In this document: piece by piece, positions 9,934-19,908 of the stretch
Layout: each line of letters starts with the position of its first letter
Numbering within the stretch: the stretch's first letter is position 1
From: Limisphaerales bacterium
Lineage (GTDB): Bacteria; Verrucomicrobiota; Verrucomicrobiia; Limisphaerales; AAA164-E04
DNA: 64,000 nucleotides
Assembly: GCA_024761205.1 (NCBI GenBank)
Contig: JAMASS010000018.1
Location: 1 to 64,000 of the forward strand
Reading direction: 5' to 3'
Program-made: the position numbers and the translations under genes
Notes under the pieces: model-generated
Databases searched by the model: none
Told to the model about the DNA's origin: nothing
Seen by the model: only the letters and a program-made list of their open reading frames with translations

Positions 9934-10916
9934 ATCTGAGGCAGCTTATTGGGAATCTCATCGGTTTTTTCTTCCTCATCCTTTGCATCTGACGCCTGCT
10001 GCGCCGCAATTTTTATATCCGCCACTAGTGATTCCGGTGTCCAGGTGTTGCCGATGTAGATTTTATGGATTCTACCTTGGGGATCGATGATGACCGTTCG
10101 GAGCGTGTGATCCCAATTGATGGCCGATTCCCGCGAGCGACTGAACATGAGCCCGAACTGTTCGGTGATCGCATCAATCTTAATCATTTCCCCCGTGAGG
10201 AAACTCCATTTCTCGGGATCGGAGGAGAAGGCTTTAGCGTAGTTCCGGAGGACCTCAGGGATGTCGAAGGCCGGGTCAAACGTGATCGAAAGGAGATGCC
10301 AGTTATCCGGGGCTTCGGGATCTTTCTTGAGGGTCTCGTAGGCGGTTCGGAAATGCATGGACATCCGAGGACAGAAGTCGGGCAGCGGGCAGCGCGTATA
10401 AATGAAAGTAAAGACGAGCACCTTTCCTTTGAAATCCGCCAGCCGAACGGCTTTGTTGTCTTGGTTGGTGAAGGGGTAATTCGGTAACGGATCGCCAACT
10501 TTCAAGGTTTCCACTTCCCGAACTTGACGGAAGGAGTTGATCGATGGCATTTGATCGGGGAATAAACCACTTTCCGCTGTCTTGATTTGGTCGATCCAGC
10601 TCTTGGTGCTCGTGACGTGAAGCGTAAAGGAAACGGTGTCACCGACTTGCACATCGGCGAATTCCGCTCGGTCCTTGACATTGAATGGCATGGTCATCGC
10701 CGGCATGTATTCGGGAATGGCTTCGTGCTGGATCCGGATTTTTGTCCCTGCATCCGGGATCTCTTTAATCACGCCACGAACTTGGAATTCTCGCGAGGCC
10801 TCGGAGGCGGTTTCTTCGGGTGGGACGACTGGTTGCTCGGCTACCTCGGACAGTGCGCAACCAGCGATGAGGAAGATGGTGGCCAGTGTAATGATGCTGA
10901 TCAGACCGGATTTCAT
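9930..10916 (-). CDS. SCO1/SenC-type lipoprotein with an N-terminal CusF-like copper-binding domain
   Basis: The start is placed at the ATG at 10916 because it opens a lipoprotein signal (hydrophobic stretch, LIAGC with Cys20). The mature 308-residue protein has a CusF-like segment at about residues 44-110 (MPAMTMPF at 71-78, the methionine copper site). The SCO thioredoxin fold follows, with Cys176 and Cys182 (TRCPLPDFC) and His270 (WDHTLR). Classical SCO1 uses CxxxC, whereas here the cysteines are five residues apart. SCO proteins deliver copper to the CuA site of cytochrome oxidase or act as thiol oxidoreductases. The fusion suggests that copper capture and handover occur on one membrane-anchored protein. 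No oxidase gene is in the window. Confidence 0.85.
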   Translation of the reverse strand: MKSGLISIITLATIFLIAGCALSEVAEQPVVPPEETASEASREFQVRGVIKEIPDAGTKIRIQHEAIPEYMPAMTMPFNVKDRAEFADVQVGDTVSFTLHVTSTKSWIDQIKTAESGLFPDQMPSINSFRQVREVETLKVGDPLPNYPFTNQDNKAVRLADFKGKVLVFTFIYTRCPLPDFCPRMSMHFRTAYETLKKDPEAPDNWHLLSITFDPAFDIPEVLRNYAKAFSSDPEKWSFLTGEMIKIDAITEQFGLMFSRSRESAINWDHTLRTVIIDPQGRIHKIYIGNTWTPESLVADIKIAAQQASDAKDEEEKTDEIPNKLPQI

Positions 10917-11623
10917 ATTCTGGGAAGAGCGTAACGCGTTGTGTTTTCGGATCAAGAGGGATTTGTGCGTGTTCGGTTTGCCGTGTGTGATTAAATACGG
11001 TGATTCGCGACTGAGATGAGGTGGGGCAAACCCTGAGATGATCTGTCGAGCGATCAATTTGAACGAGGCTTCATGGTGCGGCCGGGATTTTTCCAAAGGG
11101 CGCGCCGGGGCGGCTAGGGGTGCTGCATTCGCGGCCTGAACCAACGAGCAAACGGGTGGGTCCGTCCGCTAGTTTGAGCCTTGATGGCGAGGACCGAGCT
11201 AGCGGGAGCGGCGGGGTTCGCCGTTGTCGAGGAAGCGCTGTTAATTTCCATCATTAGCCCTTGGAGATTTGGAGGCGAGGGAGTCACGTTTGGGATCAGC
11301 AAGCGCGGTTCCTCGGTCAAGAGACCCTGGGGATTGGCAAGCGCAACTTAAGGAAAGGCAACGGCCGGAGCAGGCGCCCTGAATTCGTCAAGCCAAGAGG
11401 AGTCTTGAGAGACGCCGTCCCTCGCGCTGGACCGTGGAGGGAGGATGAAGAGCACAGTCGGGATGCCTCTCGCCCGAATCCGGAGGCCGCCTCGTGTTGC
11501 GAGGCGGCGGCTCAAGGGAGTCTCGCCCCACCTCACTCATTGCTTTGAATCAGGCTCTACCAGACATTAAAATTTCCGGATCGCTTGACGCCCCCCTGTC
11601 GCCCTCCTAGATTCTTCTTGTAA
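10917..11623. repeat. Gene-free stretch made of dispersed-repeat sequence
   Basis: From 11018 (GAGGTGGGGCAAACCCTGAG) to about 11245 the stretch matches 58507-58690 in blocks. At 11486-11508 there is a perfect 9-bp stem (GCCGCCTCG/CGAGGCGGC, 5-base loop). At 11509-11538 an inverted copy of the GAGGTGGGGCGAGACTCC end occurs. The two ends face each other about 520 bp apart, as in a non-coding mobile element. No gene is seen. Confidence 0.5.
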
Positions 11624-13708
<2,085 letters not shown>

Positions 13709-13732
13709 AGAAATAGGAAGGTTTTGAGATCA

Positions 13733-13770
13733 CAAGGGAAAAGCGGCGATCTCTCGCCGCTTTTCCCTTG
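13733..13770. terminator. Perfect 17-bp hairpin after thiC
   Basis: CAAGGGAAAAGCGGCGA pairs perfectly with its inverse across a TCTC loop. The A/T-rich arms make it usable in both directions, for thiC and for the convergent nrdJ tail. There is no separate T-run after the stem. Its core (AAAGCGGCGA...TCGCCGCTTT) is also a member of a small dispersed hairpin family in this window. Confidence 0.75.
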
Positions 13771-13848
13771 ACTACCGCCCTGCTCCAAAATCAAAAAGTT
13801 GAGATCAGAAATGATCCCGACTTTTCTTTCACCCGTCAACAATCCCGC

Positions 13849-14085
13849 TTAGGAACACCCTAAACTCTCACCACAATTCAGGCATTTGTGGCAAGCCCCG
13901 CTTCTCACCGTGAGCGACCCGCAATTCGGACAAGGCGGCGCATCTTGCTGAAAGTGTGCGATGACATTGCTTAACGATTCGATGGGCTCGGATCCGTGCC
14001 TATGCACTTGCGTCACCGTGACGGGGCGAGTCGCATCGCTCTTCTGAATGATCTCGGTCTCCTCAGCCAAGGGGAGATCGGTCAC
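13849..14085 (-). CDS. nrdJ: C-terminal zinc-ribbon part of the class II ribonucleotide reductase, out of frame with the main ORF
   Basis: This 78-codon frame encodes what is normally the C-terminal tail of B12-dependent ribonucleotide reductase. It has a linker and then CPNCG...CHKCLNCGESLGCS, a four-cysteine ribbon that recycles the active-site disulfide. The frame is open upstream through the A10 run at 14097-14106, where the main ORF is in another frame. One extra A (or a -1 slip) would fuse the two as ...EEEVKKKTNRTVTDLPL. Independent translation from the GTG at 14085 is possible, because the two ORFs overlap by four bases (GTGA), but there is no known precedent in this family that I can name. 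It is probably the tail of the neighbouring gene. Confidence 0.8.
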   Translation of the reverse strand: MTDLPLAEETEIIQKSDATRPVTVTQVHRHGSEPIESLSNVIAHFQQDAPPCPNCGSLTVRSGACHKCLNCGESLGCS

Positions 14086-16688
14086 CGTCCGGTTAGTTTT
14101 TTTTTTACTTCCTCCTCAAGGCCTGGCATGGTTAGTTCAGCCTGCGCCAATTTCGGATCCTCATCCTGTGCATCATCACCGAACTCATTATCCAGCCAAC
14201 GGAACACATAATCCGTGATCGACGAAGCATTACGGATAGCCGGATTCTTCGTGAATCCGGACGGCTCAAAACGCTGGTGCGCGAATTTCTTGGCCAGGAC
14301 GGGCAGAGGGACGCCATACTGGAGGGCCATACTCGTGAGAGTCCCAATAGTATCCATCAACCCCCCGATAGTTGACCCCTCCTTCGCCATCGTCACAAAC
14401 AACTCACCGGGCGAACCATCCTCGAACAACCCCACCGTCAGATACCCTTCGTGCCCGGCCACATCGAACTTGTGCGTCTTAGCCTTCCGAGTGTCCGGCA
14501 ATCTTCTGCGCTGAAGCACCGGCGCGTCATCATCCTCTGACGTGCTCAGAGGCTGCGACCGTTTCGATCCGTCGCGATAGATGGCCACGCACTTTAGCTC
14601 CTGCTCCCACGCCTTCACGTAAGCGTCCTCTATTTCCTTGACCGTGGACTCCTTCGGCATATTCACCGTCTTTGAGATTGCCCCGCTGATGAACGGCTGC
14701 ACCGCCGCCATCATATTCAGATGCCCCATATAATGAATACTGCGCTTCCCCTTTGCCGGTCTGAACGCACAATCAAAGACTGGCAAATGCTCGGATTTCA
14801 GTTCGGGACACCCTTCGATAGTGTCGTGCTCCTCGATATACCCTACGATCTTTTCAATATCCTCATGCAGGTAACCGAATCTTTTCAACGCCTTAGGCAC
14901 CGTCTGATTGACGATCTTGAGCGTCCCGCCTCCGGCCAGCAACTTATACTTCACCAGCGCAATATCCGGCTCGATCCCTGTCGTATCGCAATCCATCATG
15001 AACGCAATCGTTCCCGTGGGCGCGATCACCGTCACCTGCGAATTACGAAACCCGTGAGACTCTCCCAATGCCCTGGCATTGGTCCAGATCAAGTCTGCCC
15101 TTTCCTTGAGATTGCTGAAGCTTTTAGACTCCTTCAACCAGTTCCTGTGAGCCATGTGCAAGTCGATCACCTCCAGCATAGCCTCTCCGTTAGTCCTCAG
15201 TCCTTTATCATAGAAACCTTTGAACGCCCCTAATTTCTGTGCTAATACCGCTGACTGTTCATAAGCCGTGCCCGTCATCAGTGAGGTGATACATCCCGAG
15301 AACTCCCTTGCCTCCGGCGAATCATAAGGCAATCCGTAGTGCATCAGTAGCGCACCTAGATTAGCGTAGCCAAGACCGAGCGGCCGGAACCGGTGAGAGT
15401 TCTCGGCAATCTTCGCCGTAGGATAACTAGCGTTATCCACCAGAATATCCTGCGCCGTGATGAGAATCCGCACCGCTGCCTGAAACCTGTCCACGTCGAA
15501 GAGAGAATCTTCTTTCATGAACTTCATTAGGTTCAACGAAGCCAAGTTACAAGCCGTGTCATTCAGAAAGACGAACTCCGAACAAGGATTCGTGGAGTGA
15601 ATGTCGTCCGTGGCCTTGCATGTGTGCCATTTCTGAATGGTCTTGTCGAATTGTAACCCGGGGTCGCCGCACAACCAGGTGCCTTCGGCGATCTTGCGGA
15701 GCAGCGTTGCGGCATCCTTCTGCTCCAGACAACCCCCTGTGACTCCCCTCGTCCACCATTCCTTCTTATCTCGGGCAGCCTGCATAAACTCATCGCTCAC
15801 GCGCACCGAGAGATTCTCGTTCTGGTACATCACACTGCCATAAGCAGTCCCGTTGTAAGAACCGTCATAGCCCTTATCAATCAAAGCCCACGCCTTCTTT
15901 TCCTCCAACTGCTTAGCCTCGATAAATTCCTCAATATCCCCGTGCCAATCCCGCAGCGTATTCATCTTGGCTGCACGCCGAGTCTTCCCTCCGGACTTCA
16001 CCACATTCGCCACCTGATCGTAGACCTTCAGAAAAGATAATGGCCCTGACGGTTTTCCCCCGCCGCTCAACTTCTCCCTGCTCGACCGGATAGTCGTCAA
16101 ATCCGTCCCCGTGCCGGACCCGTGCTTGAACAACATGGCCTCACTCCGTGCCAAGTCCATGATCGACTCCATATTATCCTCCACCGACTGGATAAAACAG
16201 GCGCTGCACTGAGGACGTTCATATTGCGTGGAGCACCTCTCAGCTTTCCATGTCTCCCGATTAACCGCCCAATTACCGATCCCTGAATTCTTACCGGCAT
16301 CATAAAACTCATGCACACCCACATTGAACCACACCGGAGAATTGAACGAGGCATATTGATTCAGACACAACCACTCCAATTCATCCTGGAAAACCAAAAA
16401 ATCCTCATCTTTGAAATAACCGTCCTTGCTGCCCCAATCAGTAATCGTACGGCACACACGTTTGATCAGGTGCTGCACCGAGTTCTCACGCTCATCTGCA
16501 CCGAGTTCACCATAGAAGTACTTGGAAGCCACCACGTTCGTAGCCAGCACGGACCATGACTTGGGTGCATACACGTTATCCTGTTTGAAGATGACATTCC
16601 CCTCGGCGTCCTTGATCTCCGCCGTCCGTCTCTCCCATTTCACCTCATCAAAAGGTGATATCCCCTCCTTACTGAAAATCCGTTCCAT
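14082..16688 (-). CDS. nrdJ: Adenosylcobalamin-dependent (class II) ribonucleoside-diphosphate reductase, main part
   Basis: The 868-residue protein reduces ribonucleotides to deoxyribonucleotides with a B12-derived radical. The N-terminus is complete (FSKEGISPFDEVKW, PKSWSVLATNVV). The active site is NPCSEF, with Asn367, Cys369 and Glu371, and the redox cysteines are Cys161 or Cys164 (CSACF) and Cys380. The later TGTIAFMMDCDTTGIEPD loop is also intact. The ORF ends eleven codons after a GLEEEV segment because an A10 run (T10 on the plus strand, 14097-14106) puts the zinc-ribbon tail in another frame. The start at 16688 is forced by an in-frame stop two codons upstream. An IS element ends only 10 bp before it, and no clear ribosome-binding site is left. 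Confidence 0.95.
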   Translation of the reverse strand: MERIFSKEGISPFDEVKWERRTAEIKDAEGNVIFKQDNVYAPKSWSVLATNVVASKYFYGELGADERENSVQHLIKRVCRTITDWGSKDGYFKDEDFLVFQDELEWLCLNQYASFNSPVWFNVGVHEFYDAGKNSGIGNWAVNRETWKAERCSTQYERPQCSACFIQSVEDNMESIMDLARSEAMLFKHGSGTGTDLTTIRSSREKLSGGGKPSGPLSFLKVYDQVANVVKSGGKTRRAAKMNTLRDWHGDIEEFIEAKQLEEKKAWALIDKGYDGSYNGTAYGSVMYQNENLSVRVSDEFMQAARDKKEWWTRGVTGGCLEQKDAATLLRKIAEGTWLCGDPGLQFDKTIQKWHTCKATDDIHSTNPCSEFVFLNDTACNLASLNLMKFMKEDSLFDVDRFQAAVRILITAQDILVDNASYPTAKIAENSHRFRPLGLGYANLGALLMHYGLPYDSPEAREFSGCITSLMTGTAYEQSAVLAQKLGAFKGFYDKGLRTNGEAMLEVIDLHMAHRNWLKESKSFSNLKERADLIWTNARALGESHGFRNSQVTVIAPTGTIAFMMDCDTTGIEPDIALVKYKLLAGGGTLKIVNQTVPKALKRFGYLHEDIEKIVGYIEEHDTIEGCPELKSEHLPVFDCAFRPAKGKRSIHYMGHLNMMAAVQPFISGAISKTVNMPKESTVKEIEDAYVKAWEQELKCVAIYRDGSKRSQPLSTSEDDDAPVLQRRRLPDTRKAKTHKFDVAGHEGYLTVGLFEDGSPGELFVTMAKEGSTIGGLMDTIGTLTSMALQYGVPLPVLAKKFAHQRFEPSGFTKNPAIRNASSITDYVFRWLDNEFGDDAQDEDPKLAQAELTMPGLEEEVKKKLTGR

Positions 16689-16698
16689 AGGTTAAAAC

Positions 16699-16741
16699 AC
16701 TTGACTAGAGGGGGATGTCAAGGGTAGTTTCAGGGGCATGG
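16699..16741 (+). repeat. Inverted end of the IS1595-family element (nrdJ side)
   Basis: It pairs with 18709-18751 in inverted orientation with five mismatches. The stop codon of the small membrane-protein gene (16705-16707) lies inside it. The nrdJ start codon is 10 bp outside. Confidence 0.85.
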
Positions 16742-17010
16742 ATGGTGTCTTGTTTCACAAAGATATCTTTGGCTATCAACAGTCCTAGCCCAATAAGTCC
16801 CACAATACATAGCTTCCAGAATGTATCACTTATCCTTTTTTCAAGTTGCCCTGGCGTGGCGTAATGGTCTTTTTCTACTAGACCTTCTATTTTTGCTAGA
16901 CGGCTTGGAATATTTTCATCAATTAGCTTGCTAATCAGGAAACGTTGGTGTTCCATTAAAGCTTGGATGTGTGCAACATTCGGATTCTCCGGGGTGATGG
17001 GAGGTGTCAT
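16705..17010 (-). CDS. Small single-span membrane protein, candidate toxin or partner of the Panacea protein
   Basis: The 101-residue protein has a soluble helical N-terminal two thirds (LMEHQRFLISKLIDENIPSR and a following charged helix). One membrane segment is near residues 68-84 (FWKLCIVGLIGLGLLIAKDI), followed by a short tail. No family is recognised. Its ATG overlaps the stop of the Panacea gene by four bases (ATGA), so the two are translationally coupled. Panacea domains act as antitoxins for many unrelated toxins, some of them membrane proteins, so by context this could be the toxin. There is no direct sequence evidence for toxicity. Its C-terminus is encoded by the element's inverted end. 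Confidence 0.6.
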   Translation of the reverse strand: MTPPITPENPNVAHIQALMEHQRFLISKLIDENIPSRLAKIEGLVEKDHYATPGQLEKRISDTFWKLCIVGLIGLGLLIAKDIFVKQDTIHAPETTLDIPL

Positions 17011-17474
17011 TTTGATTTCTTGGGCCCTTCATCAGCTAATTTTTTATAGTATCGCTTAATGACATCATTGGGGATAATGCAGCCGGTTCCGAATTCTCGG
17101 CGAGCGATATCCCAGGGTGTTCCGGGCTGATGGGTAATAGCGGACAGCGTAATTGCACTATACCCTTGGTAAGCATTGACAACCTCCTGAATATGTTCGG
17201 ATTGTTCCTTTGTGAAATCCTTGGTTTGGTCAACCGGATTGCTCGTTATCTCATCTCCTCCGAATGATTTGTAGCGATGATATGTGCTCGGAATAACAGG
17301 GCCGTATGTCCATGCTTCAACATCTTCACAGATCAAAGAGCAATCATACCGCCCTAACATCCAACCATGGGCAATATAGACTAGCTTGACGAGGTGCATT
17401 GGCGTCGTGCCAACATCTTTTCGCAGCCACAAAATCTGATCTTCAATCAATTCCGCTGATTTGATGTCGCTCAT
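17007..17474 (-). CDS. Panacea-domain (DUF4065, SocA/GepA-like) protein, candidate antitoxin
   Basis: The 155-residue protein carries the Panacea/DUF4065 fold across most of its length. HLVKLVYIAHGWMLGRYDCS and the following LICEDVEAWTYGPVIPSTYH match the family hallmark (a KLLYFAQGW-like helix, then EAWxYGPVxPxxY). HQPGTPWDIAR fits the later conserved TPW region. The family includes SocA, an adaptor antitoxin, and PanA antitoxins that neutralise diverse partners. The gene sits between the transposase (79 bp away) and the small membrane protein (4-bp overlap), all on one strand. A mobile toxin-antitoxin pair is the natural reading, although an anti-competition or regulatory role cannot be excluded. 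Confidence 0.85.
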   Translation of the reverse strand: MSDIKSAELIEDQILWLRKDVGTTPMHLVKLVYIAHGWMLGRYDCSLICEDVEAWTYGPVIPSTYHRYKSFGGDEITSNPVDQTKDFTKEQSEHIQEVVNAYQGYSAITLSAITHQPGTPWDIARREFGTGCIIPNDVIKRYYKKLADEGPKKSK

Positions 17475-17553
17475 CGTTGTCTCCTTTTATTTTTAATTTA
17501 TGATAGTTCATTAGATGAAACTCGCCAGTGACTGAAAGTTCCAGGTTTTTAAT

Positions 17554-18708
17554 CTAATCCTTCAACCAGGGTGCGATGCCCTTGAGAAACACGGGTTCGT
17601 CCTGGTCAGATTTGCCCCGTTCCTTGCGAGGCATGGGCGGCGGCGGCGGGATTTTACCGGGCCATTTGTTCGTGAGGGATTTCACGACATATTGAACCTG
17701 CCATAGAGTGGGTTGTCCTGCTGTTCCTGATCTGTCTTTTGTGTAGTCTTCATGGTTGAGTTGTAAAGCCGGTTGAGTCAATTGCTTCCAAGTGAGCTGC
17801 TTTCCGATCATCCCTTGCAGCAATGTATTCGTAATAGACATGGTGTCTTCTCCCAGATTCAACCGCCCGGTAAATTCTCTCACATAACTGGCCATATGCT
17901 TCGGGCTAAACCAATGATAGGTGCCATGATATGCTCGTTTGAGCACCGCCCAGAAGGATTCAAGGGAGTTGGTATGGGCTGCTCCACGGACGTATTCACC
18001 TTGCTTGTGATTCACCGATTCATGGTTGTAACCTGCATTTGCCAATCCTTGATAGGATCGGTGTTCATCGGTGTAAATCGTGGAACCCGGACGGACGTGC
18101 TTCTTGATGAGCCGCTGCAAATACTCCTTGCTGGTGTTCGGGACGGGGAAAGCCTTGACCTTTCCTCCTCGCTCGCGCATTCCCAAGACGGCAGTTTTCC
18201 CTACCGGACCTCTGCCTTCCCTTGCTTTTTGGCGAGCGTGTTTGTTCTTTTCTTTGCCGCCCATATAGGTCTCGTCAATCTCCACCTCGGGTCCCAGCAA
18301 CATGTCTCCCACTGCAAAAGACAATCTGATCCTATGCGCTAGAAACCAAGCAGATGTTTGTGATATACCCAGACATTTTGACAACTGAATGCTTGAAATG
18401 CCTTTTCTCCAAGTTACCAGAAGATAGGATGCTGTCAACCATTTCAAAATGGGAATGTGACTCCGAGCCATGATGGTCTCTGTCCGAACGCTGAAGTATT
18501 TTTCGCATTTGCGACAACGCCACGGCATTGGCTTGCGGCTTTTCACCCTTGATGTCCGCTCAGATTCGCAATGAGGGCAAGTCACCTTCCCTTGCCACCG
18601 ATTGTTTTCCACATGAGCCTCCGCTGCCCGTTCATCCGGGAACAATCGGAAAAATTGAAACGCACTCAGCACCGTGGGCTTATCCCCAACATCAGAAATC
18701 TCTACCAT
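17554..18708 (-). CDS. IS1595-family transposase (ISXO2-like DDE)
   Basis: The 384-residue enzyme has an N-terminal zinc ribbon (Cys44, Cys47, Cys65, Cys68), then a helix-turn-helix-like segment (KGISSIQLSKCLGISQTSAW). The catalytic domain follows with Asp145 (EIDETYMGGK), Asp214 (IYTDEHRSY) and Glu250 (TNSLESFWAVLKRAYHGTYH). It is intact and longer than most members because of a C-terminal tail rich in Pro, Arg and Lys. It would cut and join the inverted ends at 16699 and 18751. Its transcription runs toward the passenger genes and then nrdJ. Confidence 0.93.
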   Translation of the reverse strand: MVEISDVGDKPTVLSAFQFFRLFPDERAAEAHVENNRWQGKVTCPHCESERTSRVKSRKPMPWRCRKCEKYFSVRTETIMARSHIPILKWLTASYLLVTWRKGISSIQLSKCLGISQTSAWFLAHRIRLSFAVGDMLLGPEVEIDETYMGGKEKNKHARQKAREGRGPVGKTAVLGMRERGGKVKAFPVPNTSKEYLQRLIKKHVRPGSTIYTDEHRSYQGLANAGYNHESVNHKQGEYVRGAAHTNSLESFWAVLKRAYHGTYHWFSPKHMASYVREFTGRLNLGEDTMSITNTLLQGMIGKQLTWKQLTQPALQLNHEDYTKDRSGTAGQPTLWQVQYVVKSLTNKWPGKIPPPPPMPRKERGKSDQDEPVFLKGIAPWLKD

Positions 18709-18751
18709 CCATGCCCCTAAATCTCCCCTTGACCCCCCCCTCTAGTCAAGT
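18709..18751 (-). repeat. Inverted end of the IS1595-family element (transposase side)
   Basis: It is the partner of 16699-16741. It lies directly upstream of the transposase start codon and probably contains its promoter. A C8 run (18733-18740) falls inside it. Confidence 0.85.
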
Positions 18752-18771
18752 TAATAGGTCCCGGAAAAAAC

Positions 18772-19794
18772 GATGGCAAGAGGCCACGTATTATTATTGA
18801 CATGTACTCTCGCTGAAGGGTTGGCGGCGCATGGGGTTTTTACTGCGGAGGATGATCCCGAGGAGAGGCGCGATTCGGAGGCCAAGGCAATGGGCGAGGC
18901 TATCAGGGCGCAAGAGCTTTGGGTTCGCTGGGGGTTGGTGTGACGGGCGATATGCTCTTTGGTGTGAACGCGAAGTTTTCGGGTCCGGGGAATCAGCCGG
19001 TGTCGCCACCTCAGCCGCGGACTCAGGATTGGGACCATCCAATACGACGTGGGAAACTGCACGCTTGCTTTGTCGGTGTCCGACAGTCTCGTCTCAATGG
19101 TCGGGTGAAGGAGTCGGACAGCTTGGCGGGAGGATTCAGTTTCTTCGGGATGTATATGATATGACGGCATCGGATTTCGAGAAATCCGTGCGATGGGGAT
19201 TGTCGGGAGGGTTTTTCCCATCACTAAATCGGCATCCGAAGCTTGGCGAGGGTCATGTCCGACATTGGGCAAAGGACGGATACGTTCGAGGAGCCCTCCT
19301 CATACGGCACCCTATGCCGGTACCGAATCTGCTCCTGTTGGCAGCTAGTCCGTTTTGCCGTTGAACGCTCCGGCCACAAGCACTCAGACCGTTTCCTCCG
19401 GGGTGACGGTAGCGGGGTGGCGCGATTTGGATACGGACCTAATGCTGTTTGCGGTGGGCTTTATCTGGAGGTGTCGCTTTCCAGGAAATTTTCGGTGCTT
19501 GCGGACGTCGGGTTGAATATTGATATTGGAAACAGTGATTACTCGTTCGATTCGACCATCACAATTTCAGGCGCGGCAAATTCTCTGGGTAACGTCACCG
19601 GCAAGGCCGAAACAGTTGTCGGCGTGAGTGTCGGGTTTGGATGGGCTTATCGTTTTTCCGAGCGATGGGGCTTGTTTTCGACGATCCGTTATCGATATTT
19701 GGACTCAATTGAGTTGAGGGCGAATGGTATGAGGGTCAAGTTGGATCTTGGCGAATCGTTTCTGTTAAATCTCGGTGCCCTTTATCGGTTTTGA
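18772..19794 (+). pseudogene. Outer-membrane beta-barrel-like protein, broken
   Basis: A short hydrophobic leader (HVLLLTCTLAEGLAAHGVFT) opens at 18772 and the frame stops near 18943. Later frames hold pieces rich in Gly and aromatic residues. The last 120 codons of the final frame alternate polar and hydrophobic residues as beta-strands (LYLEVSLSRKFSVLADVGLN, GVSVGFGWAYRFSERWGLFS) and end in a terminal Phe (LGALYRF), the usual outer-membrane insertion signal. At least two frameshifts separate the leader from this end. The IS element lies 20 bp upstream. No specific family is assigned. Confidence 0.55.
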
Positions 19795-19836
19795 TGCCCC
19801 TTGCTGCTCAAGCACAGTGATTCGTGTTTAAGCAGA

Positions 19837-19858
19837 GCTCGCGTTGCGAGCCTTTTTT
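19837..19858 (+). terminator. Rho-independent terminator
   Basis: GCTCGC pairs with GCGAGC across a 3-base GTT loop and is followed by CTTTTTT. It closes the outer-membrane remnant and separates it from larE. Confidence 0.75.
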
Positions 19859-19908
19859 GTGTCTTGACTCGGAAGATGCCGATTTTGTCATGAGACTAGA
19901 CAGGGCCC

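Larger units (their letters stand above)
16699..18751 (-). mobile_element. IS1595-family element with two passenger genes
   Basis: The element is 2053 bp and is bounded by 43-bp imperfect inverted ends, 16699-16741 and 18709-18751 (38 of 43 positions identical, outer sequence ACTTGACTAGAGGGGG). It holds three minus-strand genes: the transposase, a Panacea-domain protein and a small membrane protein. The transposase ATG begins directly inside one end, and the last passenger stop codon lies within the other end, so the element is compactly filled. I could not find a matching 8-bp target duplication; the flanks GTTAAAAC and TAATAGGT differ. IS1595-family elements are known to carry passenger genes. 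The transposase has no frameshift, so the element may be active or recently so. Confidence 0.85.

Noticed and set aside
18691-18767. 8-bp target duplication of the IS1595-family element
   Set aside because: Flanks GTTAAAAC and TAATAGGT do not match, and shifting the boundary by a few bases did not help.
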